64,000 nt of DNA. Origin: Trichomonas vaginalis G3 (taxonomy: Eukaryota > Parabasalia > Trichomonadida > Trichomonadidae). The stretch lies in the NCBI RefSeq assembly GCF_026262505.1, contig NC_067206.1, positions 3,624,879-3,688,878 on the forward strand, written 5' to 3'. Numbering within the stretch: position 1 is the stretch's first letter; each line of letters opens with the position of its first letter. The notes under the pieces were generated by a model. It did no database searches. It saw only the letters and a program-made list of their open reading frames with translations, and was not told the origin of the DNA. The position numbers and the translations under genes were made by a program. Positions 49,867 through 59,445 of this stretch are shown piece after piece.

Positions 49867-50724
49867 TTACAATACTGCGATGGTAGAGTTTAAGAGTTGT
49901 GCTTCAATGTAGAGACAGTCCTTATGGTCTGGAGGTAAGAACACTGGGCAGTTATGGTCATGAGTGGAGAACATGTCTATCCAAAACTCACGATTGAAGC
50001 CAGTTAATTTATAGTATTTAGGGTTAGGAAGTGGTGAAGTTCTTGTATGACCAATGAACTCATTTTCAACTCCCTTACTTAAGTTTGAATATAATATAGC
50101 TTGCTTTCTATCCCAAATGCCAGGTGTTACAATCTTTGAAAATTCATTTTTCCTCGGAAGCATTGCATCATAATTGAAAACATTCTTGAAATCATCACTT
50201 GGTTCAGAGATTTGAAATCTTATACGTAATGGATTTTTTTTCTTTTTAGCTACTTCATTGAATGGTGAATATATAACAAACTGACAGTCATGAGTTCCAT
50301 CTTCATTTTCATTAAATTCATAATGAAAGTTTATAAGTTGTGGCTGGCTACCTTCTTCTTTCAGTTGTGCAAGAAACTCACGTAAAGGCTGTAAAGTTTG
50401 TACTTCAATGTTAAACTTTTTCTCGAACATCTCATTAAATGAAGTCATACATTGCAACAATGTTGTATCGTCTTTAAAGTATTTGTATATGTGAATGTTT
50501 TGGGCGCTTAAAGACTGTTCGTCATTTTCTATCTCGACTTGAAGTATAAAGTCAACCTTTCTGAAAGCACGTGTTATATACATAGATGTTATGCCAATGT
50601 ACTTCTCTTCATTTATGTTCACAATCCAGTCTGTTGGAAACTTAAACGTTACTCTGTTCCCCTTTATTTTGACGTCAGGGTTTTCACTACTGAACGCAAC
50701 AGATAAAGGTATTTGTCTATACAT
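49867..50724 (-). CDS. 285-residue capsid-associated family protein
   Basis: YRQIPLSVAFSSENPDVKIKGNRV start, beta-rich throughout; the C-terminal half (QAILYSNLSKGVENEFIGHT ... FNREFWIDMFSTHDHNCPVF) follows the same pattern as 4050, 34892 and 37921. It probably has a minor capsid or penton role next to the major capsid gene. Open from the ATG behind a TTTTTATCCGAATTAA leader. Confidence 0.6.
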   Translation of the reverse strand: MYRQIPLSVAFSSENPDVKIKGNRVTFKFPTDWIVNINEEKYIGITSMYITRAFRKVDFILQVEIENDEQSLSAQNIHIYKYFKDDTTLLQCMTSFNEMFEKKFNIEVQTLQPLREFLAQLKEEGSQPQLINFHYEFNENEDGTHDCQFVIYSPFNEVAKKKKNPLRIRFQISEPSDDFKNVFNYDAMLPRKNEFSKIVTPGIWDRKQAILYSNLSKGVENEFIGHTRTSPLPNPKYYKLTGFNREFWIDMFSTHDHNCPVFLPPDHKDCLYIEAQLLNSTIAVL

Positions 50725-50748
50725 TTAATTCGGATAAAAATAAACCAT

Positions 50749-51009
50749 TTACTCTTTCTTTGCTTCAGCTTCTTTAGCTTTTGCTTCAGCTTCTTCTCTA
50801 GCTTTCTTCGCCAGTAGTCTTGGGTTCTTTTGTCTTCCAGCAGCTAATGCAGCAAGTTGTTTTTCACTAAGTTTTCTCTTTGGTCTCTCTGGCTTTTGTT
50901 CTTGTTTTTGTTCCTTCAGTTCGGATAAAATTTGCTCACGAATTTCTTTCTTCAATGCTTCAACATCTATGACCCCTTGGGTCTTGTCCGTAGGGCTTGT
51001 CTGAGTCAT
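50749..51009 (-). CDS. 86-residue Lys/Glu-rich helical protein
   Basis: TQTSPTDKTQGVIDVEALKK, then EQKQEQKPERPKRKLSEKQL and repeated KAREEAEAKAKEAEAKK. Probably a coiled coil with a basic centre. The ATG at 51009 follows TTTTTTATCTGCAGTCAA. It may be a DNA-binding core or scaffold protein; not recognised. Confidence 0.55.
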   Translation of the reverse strand: MTQTSPTDKTQGVIDVEALKKEIREQILSELKEQKQEQKPERPKRKLSEKQLAALAAGRQKNPRLLAKKAREEAEAKAKEAEAKKE

Positions 51010-51054
51010 TTGACTGCAGATAAAAAACAAAATTAAAACTTTAACCGATGTAAA

Positions 51055-51489
51055 ATGAGCTTGTCAAAATCAGAGCGAGAGTCTATTATATTAAATGACG
51101 CAAGAGGAATACAACATCCTTTCTATTATGTAAGTCAGAGTAAAGATGGTAAAATATACGTAAGAAAAAGAAAGGTTCCATTAGCGAATGCAGAAAGCGA
51201 CAACATTAAGGTGTATGGCAAGGGTGAAGTCCACGAAGCCCATGTTAAGCCTTCTATTCAAACTGAAAAGTCAATAGAACCAGAAGAAAAGAAGCCAGAT
51301 GTACTTTCAATAACGAACCAAGAGCTTATTGCAAAGTTCGTGAATTTCATTGAAAAACAAACCGAGTCAAAGAACCCTGACCCGCCAGTGAAAGAAGTTG
51401 AGACAAAAGAGAATGTACAGTTCATTGAAAATGTCAAGAAACAACTTCCACCACGAATGCCAAGAAGAAGAGTGAGAATAATGAAGTAA
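51055..51489 (+). CDS. 144-residue protein with conserved small N-terminal domain
   Basis: The N-terminal 45 residues (SERESIILNDARGIQHPFYY ... DGKIYVRKRKVPL) share a pattern (SIIxxAxxG-x-P-Y ... GxxxxRKKK-xL) with the proteins at 53610 and 58251. The middle is Pro/Glu-rich; the end is basic (PPRMPRRRVRIMK). It lies directly upstream of the capsid gene. Unknown role. Confidence 0.55.
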   Translation: MSLSKSERESIILNDARGIQHPFYYVSQSKDGKIYVRKRKVPLANAESDNIKVYGKGEVHEAHVKPSIQTEKSIEPEEKKPDVLSITNQELIAKFVNFIEKQTESKNPDPPVKEVETKENVQFIENVKKQLPPRMPRRRVRIMK

Positions 51490-51516
51490 ATAGATATTTT
51501 TATCTGAAGTAAATAC

Positions 51517-53080
51517 ATGCAGAACGAACAGTTAAACGAATTTACTCCAGCAGAGCATATTCATCAGATTCGCTCATATTTCGATATCATAGACAATGCA
51601 GTTCAATTTGGTGACACTAATAGAAAATATTCTGACGCAAAGATTCCATCACAACCTGGAACTGCTAAAGATAACACATGGGTAACATTCAATCTCTCAC
51701 CTCCTGGTGAAAATATGTTGGACCTTTACAATACATTCATTACGTATAAAATGGAAGGTCAATTTATTGTAGATAAAGAAATTGGTTCAGGTTCCAATAA
51801 AACAAACCCACCAGGATTTTGGATTGGTTTCGATGACGCTTTCTATGCAGTTGCTGGATATCAAATCCTTGCAAATGGTCGTATCGTATATTCTCAAGAC
51901 AACGCAAGAGAAGAAGCATATATAACTTCAAACTCACAATACCGAACAAATAAAGAAAGTAGATGTTTTCTCAAAGACTCGACATGAAGATGTATGGAGT
52001 CATTCGGGAACATGCAGAACAGGACAAATTGTTAGTGGTCCAATTACAGCAGGAAAATCATTTGATTTTAAGCTTCGTTTAAGAATTCCTGTTAGAAATT
52101 TCCTTCATTAGAAGCTATAAGATTTATTCCAGCTTTTGCAGGAAATTCAGCTTAAAGTAAAGTTCAGTAGCGACGCCTTACAATGCACATCTATATCTGT
52201 AAATGATATATTGCTTTCAATCCAACTCTTAAAGTTGCATTTGCTTCAGATTCAAATCCACCGACAAATAAATTTGTTCCATGGAATGAACCATTCACTA
52301 TGATAACGAAGGCAGTAGAAGCTAGTGGAACAGTTACTATTACAACTGTAACCCAGCATATTTCGAAACAAAGATGGATTTTTATGAATGTTTCATTCAT
52401 CCAAAGTCATTCTCTTTAGACCCTAACATTTATACAGAAACTTGTAGAAATTATACAAACGAGGCTTTATGTTTTCCTGTTAAAGTTATGGATTGGATTC
52501 CTATGGACGGTTCATTCTCAAAGAATACAGATAGTTCAAGTGCAACATTTACAGCAGCTTTACGCTATTAATGTTAAAAGTATTTGGGCACTATTTAGAA
52601 AGAAAGACAACTATTATGTTATTTTGAGAACCCTAAGTTTAAATATCTTCAGCTTTCCATGGGAGCTTATGGAAATATGCTGCAGAACCCGAAAAATCAT
52701 ATGGACCTGTATTTTATGAAATGGTTGCGAACGCTGCAATACAAACAATGATATGATAGGATTTAATGAAGATGTTATGAGGTCATTGGTGGATGATGGT
52801 AGTGTGGAACATAAATGGGATAGCTATGACAACACACATTTTTATGTGGTTTTCCAACAGAAGTGGACTTTTGCTTCCAGCAAGGTAAACATCTACTGCT
52901 CCAATAACATACAAATTGTCTGTTAAAGGACCTATTGAACTAGCAACTGAAAATGTACCAAAGCCACTTATATGGATTTATGAGGGATTGTTGCTTTGCC
53001 ATTCAGGTGCGTGCTAATGGAATCCCCATAATAAGATTAGATGACTATAACTTAGCTACGGACGACAGTGAGGAATAAAG
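51517..53080 (+). pseudogene. Maverick D major capsid gene (fossil, several breaks)
   Basis: Open N-terminal part (51517-51987) reads ITYKMEGQFIV and FYAVAGYQILANGRIVYSQDN, comparable with VEQDIEIK and FMGYKIYSNSDLVQTV of the open capsid protein at 21170. A later block around LRLRIPVRNFL resembles KLRVPLSSFL. Roughly five or more breaks. Leader TTTTTATCTGAAGTAAATAC. Confidence 0.6.
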
Positions 53081-53106
53081 GATGAACGTTTATTTTTAAA
53101 GCTTAT

Positions 53107-53561
53107 AAATGAGTTCTTCATCAAGCTCTCGTGAACCTTCACCATCTATGAAACAAACTTTACAAACGATTATGGAGCACCTATTGAATATTTCTTACGA
53201 GCTGCACAATGGCAAAGAGCAGTCTCACCAAGGTTAGGTGTTCCACCAGCTCCTGTCAAAAATAGCATTTGGTCAAGTCCTTATATAAAATATGTCTCCC
53301 ACTAGGTTTGCTAGCTACAGCAGGAGCAATTATGATGTTGAAAAGAAATAAAGCAAATGTTGTAAATAATACTGAAGTAGCTGAAGTTAAACAAACTCCA
53401 ACACCTTCGCCAAAAACGCCTTCACAAGCAAAACCTTCAATGACTCCTGAACCTATGGAAGTACAACTCCTGTTCAAAAGTCAACTCCTAAACCGACTCC
53501 AACATTTAAACCAGAACCTACTCCTCAAATAAATCGTAAAACTCCTGTGTTTCCTTACTGA
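53107..53561 (+). pseudogene. Membrane-anchored Pro-rich virion-type protein (fossil)
   Basis: Ser-rich start (SSSSSSREPSPSMK), a transmembrane segment (LPLGLLATAGAIMML) and a Pro/Thr-rich tail with TPTPSPKTPSQ. About two breaks. Possibly a capsid or membrane linker. Confidence 0.45.
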
Positions 53562-53609
53562 AAAAATAACGTTATTTTTATTTAATATTAAAATTTTTAT
53601 TTGATTGAA

Positions 53610-53846
53610 ATGACAAGTAAAGTCACTGAAGCAATGAAACAAAAGTTTTTGGTAGAATACATTAAATCAGGAACTATTCCAGAAGGTTTTTACATTCATA
53701 CTATGAAGGATGGTAGAGTTCAGTTTAGAAAGATAAAGCAACCATTAGATAGAGAAGGAATTTTGAGAAAGATTAAACTTCATGAGGACAACATTGCTAA
53801 ACTTAAGAAGAAGTTAGAAGAGTTGGAGAAAGGAAGAGAGTTATAA
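53610..53846 (+). CDS. 78-residue protein, conserved small domain plus coiled coil
   Basis: KFLVEYIKSGTIPEGFYIHT-MKDGRVQFRKIKQPL matches the domain at 51055 and 58251; the C terminus is a heptad-type helix (IAKLKKKLEELEKGREL). ATG after TTTTTATTTGATTGAA. Its end lies in the right terminal repeat. Unknown role. Confidence 0.5.
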   Translation: MTSKVTEAMKQKFLVEYIKSGTIPEGFYIHTMKDGRVQFRKIKQPLDREGILRKIKLHEDNIAKLKKKLEELEKGREL

Positions 53847-54521
53847 AGCAATGAATTCAACAGGGTGAAAAAACAGGTGAAAAAAACAGGTGAGATCTCA
53901 CCACTTCACCTAAATTTATTTTTGTGCTATGTTTTCATACGTGTGAGGGTGGTGATATCATTAATTTTTAAGTTTATTTTTTATTTTACTGAAAATTTTT
54001 ATTTGGATGTAAATGACAGAACAAAAGCAACTCATTCGAATTCCACAGTATAACAAACATACATTTAAACATTTATTCTTCCTTCCTGAGCATAACATGT
54101 TCTTTCAAATACATCCGAGACCAGTTGACTTTTCATTGACTGTGTATAAAGATAGAAATAGTTATATCATTAAACCATACGATGACGAAGGTAAGTTATG
54201 TAAATTGTACGTTAAGAAGTTAGAGAAAGTTTATGGCTTCAAGTATGACTACAATAGGGTTAACACTGATGATGAAGATATTGAGGAAAATTTATGAGAA
54301 CATTAGTGAAGTCGTTAGTGAGAACGATAGTGAGAACGTTTATTTTTTACATTAGTGAGTTCGTTAGTGAAGTGGTTGGCGGCTTTGTAAATATTTAAGG
54401 TTAAGTTAGTGTTGTCGTTTGTGTTGTAAAATATACGTTAGTGGTTTTGTAAAGTGTCAAAACCGCTAAGTGGTGTATGGAGGCGCGCAGTGCCTCAGTA
54501 CACGACTTAGCCATACTAACT
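53832..54521 (-). repeat. Maverick D right terminal inverted repeat
   Basis: Partner of 33474-34155; ends CCATACTAACT at 54521. Contains the open 94-residue gene whose diverged counterpart lies in the left repeat, GTTAGTGA repeats (54305-54375) and the GGCGCGCAGTGCC hairpin. Confidence 0.85.
54013..54297 (+). CDS. 94-residue gene in terminal repeat
   Basis: TEQKQLIRIPQYNKHTFKHL ... FFQIHPRPVDFSLTVYKDRN, ending in an acidic tail (NTDDEDIEENL). ATG behind TTTTTATTTGGATGTAA. Unknown; a small beta-rich protein. A decayed homologue sits at the mirror position in the other terminal repeat. Confidence 0.5.
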   Translation: MTEQKQLIRIPQYNKHTFKHLFFLPEHNMFFQIHPRPVDFSLTVYKDRNSYIIKPYDDEGKLCKLYVKKLEKVYGFKYDYNRVNTDDEDIEENL

Positions 54522-54546
54522 GGAAACCCCAAGTAAATTTAAGTGT

Positions 54547-54813
54547 TTAGTTGGATAAGTAGGCACTATTAATGGCAATTTGGAAAATTAGCTCCCGACC
54601 TTTGAATTGGGCTCTTTCGTTATCTTCCCAGTTGCGTAGGAGGTCGTCCCAGAGGAGTTGGTAGAATTGCCAATTCAAGGACGATTTGTCCTCCCAGGCA
54701 TTGAGGATGTACTGCTCGTAGAGTCTCATGACCTCTGCCTTGCACCAGACACCCTCTCCCTTGGAACGTAAGGCTTCTTCGAAGTGCTCGAATGCGATTG
54801 GCTGCTTGACCAT
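54547..54813 (-). CDS. 88-residue helical protein of the outer Maverick
   Basis: VKQPIAFEHFEEALRSKGEG ... AWEDKSSLNWQFYQLLWDDL: Trp-rich, helical, soluble. The ATG at 54813 follows AAAAAGTGTCATTTCGG, combining the AAAAAGTG motif with a TCATT initiator; an upstream GTG is less likely. It is divergent from the next gene by 30 bp. Unknown function; it lies just outside Maverick D. Confidence 0.5.
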   Translation of the reverse strand: MVKQPIAFEHFEEALRSKGEGVWCKAEVMRLYEQYILNAWEDKSSLNWQFYQLLWDDLLRNWEDNERAQFKGRELIFQIAINSAYLSN

Positions 54814-54843
54814 CCGAAATGACACTTTTTGTCCGTTTGGTCA
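54814..54843. promoter_or_regulatory. 30-bp divergent promoter with TGACACTTTTT
   Basis: Lies between the ATGs of two divergent small genes; the centre is AAATGACACTTTTTG, the inverse of the recurrent AAAAAGTGTCA motif. Confidence 0.45.
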
Positions 54844-55089
54844 ATGTTCGTGTCTCGTGCCATAGTCGACGAAAATACAGACAAACAGGTTATATATGAG
54901 TTTGAGACCAAGAATGGTGTAACTCGACCTGTCCGATTCAAAGACTCCGAGGGCGACCATGAAATTAAACGGAAATTAGCTAGGAAGGAATATAAAATGG
55001 ACTGGTTGCCACCACCTCCACCTCCACCACCTTTACCTGTTCCTCAAGTAAATAAGCCTTTCCCGTTCCCAAGAATTCCCACATTTTAA
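54844..55089 (+). CDS. 81-residue protein with polyproline tail
   Basis: FVSRAIVDENTDKQVIYEFE, then a basic region (HEIKRKLARKEYKMDW) and eight consecutive prolines followed by PLPVPQVNKPFPFPRIP. A polyproline tail of this kind could bind SH3/WW/profilin-type host domains or a capsid groove, which is speculative. It ends convergent with polymerase B. Confidence 0.5.
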   Translation: MFVSRAIVDENTDKQVIYEFETKNGVTRPVRFKDSEGDHEIKRKLARKEYKMDWLPPPPPPPPLPVPQVNKPFPFPRIPTF

Positions 55090-55898
55090 TTCAAATTCGA
55101 ATAAAAACGTTTTTATTTCATGCAATGTTTAACTATTTCACCATCTTCTTTAACACCCCAGTACTTACGCTTGGAGAGGACATGAACTTCGGTGAAAATT
55201 TTGTCCAATTTGAATTGACCCATCTTCTCACCGACTAAACCCATTTCAATGAGTTTGTTATAGCCTTCTTCGTTCGTCATGAGTGCGTCAATGTTCTCAT
55301 AGTAAACCTTCACTTTGGATTTGACTTCGGAGAAGAATTTGTTGTAGTTGTCAAGGACGGCCTTTGCGAACTGAGGGTAAGACCAATGTTCGACAATAGG
55401 TTTTAATGTGGTTACTAAGCCACTTTGACCTTGAGTGAATTCGTACTTCAAAACAAAAGGAGAAAACCTTTCAACAAAGTTGTCGACCTTCTCATAATGT
55501 TTACTCTTCATCTCTTGAGGTTTCTTAATGGAATATCCCCATGTCGAATTCATAAGCAATTTGAGTGTCATTGCAAGTTTGGGGTTTGAAGCTTTCCTAA
55601 TATCATACAGTTGTTGTATGACTTTTCCAACTGTATAGTTCCTTCCCGGGAACTCACCATCTTCGTTTGGAATTCCAGTCGGAATATATTGGACAAACCT
55701 CATGTATGCAGCGTTAAGGTCGACATAGTATATCTTTTCATCTGAGTCGAACTTGTCGCAACCAATTGGTCCAGTTTGTGGAAATTCAAGTGAGTCTCTT
55801 ATCTTCTGAGAAACTTCTCCTGTTATCTCATAAACATCGTCGAAGCAACCTGTTCCATATAAAACCTTCTGACCTAACTCAGATGCTCTCCAATACAA

Positions 55899-56846
55899 TT
55901 TTGTTGCATGCTAAGATCAGTCATAATGTAAACCTCTCAATTTTATTGTCGTGGGAAGTATCTCAATTCCTTCAAAAAAATTGAAAAACTATTTAATTTT
56001 AAAAATATAATACTTTTAATTAGTTAATTAATTGGAGATATTTTTAAAAAATCACTTTTGATAATACTTTTGAGAACTTTAATTAAAAAAATATATTCAA
56101 AAATATCCAGGATATCAAGAGGGAATTGTTCCTTATGAGGTATATAGTTATGATGTATACCTCATAAGGAACAATTCCCTCCTTAAAACGAGAAAACTTG
56201 TTCGAAATTGTTTATCATTTCGAACAAGTTTTCTCGTTTTAATAAGAAACTAAAGGCTATGAGGCACTGATTATATATTAGTGCCTCACAGCCTTTAGTG
56301 TCTAATAGATAGCTGGGAAAGTTTCTCCAAATGATAAGTTATTCAGAGAAAGTTTCCCAGCTATCAAGAGGGAATTGTTCCTTATGAGGTATATAGTTAT
56401 GATGTATACCTCATAAGGAACAATTCCCTCCTTAAAATCGTAGACATTTTTATACTTATTAATCAACCATTCAAAATCATATTCCTCTGAAAAGTTATTT
56501 TATTAAAAATTTAGAATTTTAATAAATATAGAGTTTGAATTTCATACAATACCTATATATTTTCAATAATGGAATTTGAAAACCATTCTCAAAAGTTCTC
56601 AGAAAACCTTTTTTTCATTAATTTTAAGAAATCTGAGTATTAAATTAAGTGATAAATTCGTTTGACACTACTTTAATTTTTAAATTCAAAAAATTATATG
56701 TGCTTCTTAAAATGACTCAAAAAAATTTTATTATAAAATAATATATAATATTAAAAATCCCACAACATTTTTTTACTTTACATAATCGTACTTCCTCGAC
56801 GATTAATTTCCACTCAATTTCTATCGTTGACCGAACTTAGCATGCA
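55899..56846. mobile_element. Hairpin-bearing insertion, locus 3, in polymerase B
   Basis: Bounded by an inverted repeat of about 65 bp with many mismatches inside but a strong outer core (TTGTTGCATGCTAAG at the left end and its complement at 56834-56848). The centre holds five palindromes (56119-56430); the rest is AT-rich and non-coding. It sits inside the polymerase B fossil, so it arrived as an insertion. Confidence 0.6.
56119..56430. repeat. Palindrome array, locus 3 (E-F-G-H-E)
   Basis: E 56119-56181 (26-bp perfect arms starting GAGGGAATTGTTCC), F 56185-56240 (24-bp arms AAAACGAGAAAACTTG...), G 56249-56299 (arms AAAGGCTATGAGG), H 56308-56365 (arms GATAGCTGGGAAAGTTTCTC) and a second identical E 56368-56430. 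Arms of E, G and H are related to H4 and H3 of locus 1 and to hairpin C of locus 2. Confidence 0.9.
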
Positions 56847-58250
56847 ACAATTTGACGTCAATTGGATGTCTCAATGGAAGTTTGTTTATAGCATCTTGAA
56901 GTTCTTGCAACCTCATTGGAAGTTCTTCTGGTTCAGGTTGGTATCCGAACATACCAACCCCTTGTGGAACTGTGTACTTCTTTTGTACTAGAACTTTGTC
57001 TGGAACAACTTTTGGTCTTGCTAACAATGAAAGGTTTGTTTCGTCTTTTGGTACAAAAGTTTCTGTCAGCTTGTCATCTGGAATTGGTTCCAACAAACCT
57101 TTCTCGAAAAGAATGTTTACAGCTCTGACAATGTTGCACTTACTTTTACCAAAGAATGGGTTTGTAAGACTTTCGTTCAACATGAAGTGGTTGTGGACAA
57201 TTACAATCTTCAACCATGGTAAGTCTTTGTCAACAACATAGTCGTCATGTGAAGAACCTTTAGCTGTAGGTATGTTGACTCGGATATTGACATTTGCCAA
57301 CGGTGCAATTTTTGCCAATTGACCTCTGAGAATGTACCTTGTCTTCACACATGACTCAAGATACTTCATCTTCTCATCTGTAACAAGACTAGAGTTCCTG
57401 AGACATGTAAGAATACAAGGTTCATTGACAATTGTTTCAATTGAATTGTAAATTCCATACCTTGTCAAGTCAATGTCAGACTTATTTATGAACGGAAGTA
57501 TCCAGCATGTTGTCTGACTGCTTGAGGGTTAGGTTGGTACCATTCGAACTTGACACTTGCAATTCCTTCAATTGCATTCAAAATGTCTGAGTCGGAGTCA
57601 ACCATTTGTTCTCTCTTTGTAGTCTTGAAAGCGTCAAGAAGTTTTGCGGCTGTTTGTTCATTGCCATGTGCATAGTAAATGTGACCATCCAAATCTGTTA
57701 TGGTCAATCTGAGATTGTGTCCTTTCTTATTTCCGTCTTGAATTGCAGCAAGTACTCCCATGAAGCCTTCTTTGTTCTTTCCTTCGTCAAAGTTTACTGT
57801 AAAGGTTCGACCAGATGTAATTTGACTTCTAACTTCACGATACTTTTCATATGCATATCTTGTTCTTTCCATGGGAGCATGTGCGTCTTCACCTTTTCCT
57901 TTTTTCCTTCTCAAAGGATGCAATTGTTCGTCATGTTTCCAGTAGAATCTGGCAAAGCCGTCGTGTCCTTCAACTTGAGGTTCACTAACATCGAAAGGCA
58001 TGTCCATAAGACGTTCTTCTTCTAACCTCTCTAGTCTGTTTGGATAATTGGCACGTGCTGTTTCCAAATCCATTTCGTAGCGAAGACCAGACAATTTGTC
58101 ATAGACTTTTATGGGTCTTCCCTTCCTATATTTAAAATTCTTCGAAACTCTCCAACCATATCTTTGTAACTCTGCTTTTATTCTAGCAGACTTTCTATCC
58201 ATTCTATATGGGGGCATTTTTATAAAAATAAAAAAATATGTTTTTTTTCT

Positions 58251-58835
58251 TTACTTTACATAACCGCCTGCTGCCATAAGTCTTTGACGCCAACCCATAC
58301 CAGCTAATGAAGGTTGACTTGGTTTAGTTTGGAAACTAAACTTTGGTTTTGGTTTATCTTCAGTTTTTGGTTTTTCTTCTTCTATCGGTTTTTCGTCACT
58401 TTTCGGTTCCTCTGACTTTACTTCACTTGCAGGAACAGTTGTGTCGTCAACATCTTCATAAATATCATATGCCATTTGTTTTTGTTTTCCTTTCGACTTT
58501 TTGTGTTTGTTGTAAAGTTTAGAATATTTCGACTCTAAGTCAATGAGATGTTCTATAATGAACTGTTGGTCAGTGAAGTAAACTTTTCCATCTGTTGTCT
58601 CGAAAGCTCCTTCAGACTTCAATATTTTATTTGTGAGAGTCTGTTTCTTTTTTGAGATACTAGCCGTTCCATTTCTATGAAAAGTGACTTTATAGTTAGG
58701 GTTTGTATTTCCAGACCTGGCACTTTCTATTATTGAATTTTTCTCTTCATCTGTAAGTTCTTTGACAGGTTTTGACAATGGTTCTGAACTTTTTGTTTGT
58801 GGTGTCAAATCTACCGTTTCAACTTCTTCGGTCAT
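58251..58835 (-). CDS. 194-residue protein with conserved small domain
   Basis: An N-terminal disordered region is followed by LTDEEKNSIIESARSGNTNP ... GTASISKKKQTL, the domain shared with 51055 and 53610, then a Lys/Glu helix and a Pro/Lys/Glu-rich region. The C terminus is conserved-looking and glycine-rich (LAGMGWRQRLMAAGGYVK). Leader TTTTTTACTGAGATGAA. Unknown; probably a virion core or scaffold protein. Confidence 0.55.
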   Translation of the reverse strand: MTEEVETVDLTPQTKSSEPLSKPVKELTDEEKNSIIESARSGNTNPNYKVTFHRNGTASISKKKQTLTNKILKSEGAFETTDGKVYFTDQQFIIEHLIDLESKYSKLYNKHKKSKGKQKQMAYDIYEDVDDTTVPASEVKSEEPKSDEKPIEEEKPKTEDKPKPKFSFQTKPSQPSLAGMGWRQRLMAAGGYVK

Positions 58836-58854
58836 TTCATCTCAGTAAAAAATT

Positions 58855-59007
58855 TTAGTTTGGTTTGTTTTCAACTGGTTGTTTAGGTTTTTTAAGTCGG
58901 TCTAAAACTTCCTGAGGTATAGGAAGAACTTTACAAACACGTGGTGTAAATGCTGGAAGCCGACAAATCCATCTTGAACTCATTTGTCTCAATGCTGCAT
59001 TGTTCAT
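58855..59007 (-). CDS. Small conserved Maverick protein, 50 residues
   Basis: Counterpart of 14-178: the same first 21 residues and the same C-terminal PVENKPN, but a different centre (TPRVCKVLPIPQEVLDRLKK). Unknown function. Confidence 0.55.
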   Translation of the reverse strand: MNNAALRQMSSRWICRLPAFTPRVCKVLPIPQEVLDRLKKPKQPVENKPN

Positions 59008-59026
59008 TTCATCTCAATAAAAAACT

Positions 59027-59428
59027 TTACATTCCCCACGTTTGAGGCGGTTGAGGTTGGTTATTGTTTACCCACTGTTGTGCATGGTTATATCCTCTGT
59101 TAAAGAATCTTTCACCTTGGTCCATATAGTGTCCTGCTTGGTTATAGTAGTCATTTGCTTTGTTATAATAGTTTCCTGCTTGTCTTCCTACATTGTCCAT
59201 CCATCCTTGAACTTTTCCTCTTGTTTCAGGATTTGGAATAAGATTTGTTGCATCTCGTGCTACATCCCAACCTTTCTGTACAGTTTGTATAATAGGTTGT
59301 GCTTTCTCTTTCAGTATACCTAATGTACTCAAAATCTTCCTTCCAACTCCAAATACACCTCTGGCTATTGTTCCTACTGCGGGTAAAAATCTGGATGCAA
59401 CTCCTGCTAATGCGCCAAATAAACCCAT
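59027..59428 (-). CDS. 133-residue protein with fusion-peptide-like N terminus (second copy)
   Basis: One residue differs from the protein at 198-599. It again begins GLFGALAGVASRFLPAVG and is divergent from integrase by 17 bp. The near identity, with silent changes between copies, supports selection on the protein. Membrane-active role inferred, not shown. Confidence 0.7.
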   Translation of the reverse strand: MGLFGALAGVASRFLPAVGTIARGVFGVGRKILSTLGILKEKAQPIIQTVQKGWDVARDATNLIPNPETRGKVQGWMDNVGRQAGNYYNKANDYYNQAGHYMDQGERFFNRGYNHAQQWVNNNQPQPPQTWGM

Positions 59429-59445
59429 TTCTTATGGGTTAAAAA

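Larger units (their letters stand above)
33474..54521. mobile_element. Maverick/Polinton D, 21 kb, both ends present, nested in the outer Maverick
   Basis: Terminal inverted repeats of about 690 bp begin AGTTAGTATGGCTAAG. A GGAAA direct repeat (33470-33474 and 54522-54526) fits a 5-6 bp target duplication. Genes in order: capsid-associated protein, packaging ATPase, small genes, tail fibre, integrase, GIY-YIG, MSV199/KilA-like, polymerase B, HNH, capsid-associated, small genes, major capsid, membrane protein, small genes. Many genes are open (ATPase, integrase and others). Polymerase, fibre, capsid and terminal genes look broken, about ten or more breaks overall. It is younger than the outer Maverick because it sits inside it. 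Confidence 0.9.
55113..58217 (-). pseudogene. Outer Maverick DNA polymerase B (fossil, several breaks, with an insertion)
   Basis: Recognisable parts: an N-terminal region (57486-58217), a block with HNHFMLNESLTNPFFG like VEDHYMLNERLP of the D polymerase (56821-57468), and a C-terminal polymerase region (55113-55898) with motif A YYVDLNAAYMRF, motif B LKLLMNSTWGYS and motif C YYENIDALM. A 0.95-kb hairpin-bearing insertion separates the middle from the C-terminal part. It is broken at several points. Confidence 0.75.

Noticed and set aside
53865-54053. 62-codon ORF running into the 54013 gene
   Set aside because: Built on the GGTGAGATCTCACC palindrome and the T-rich leader; no conservation in the other terminal repeat.
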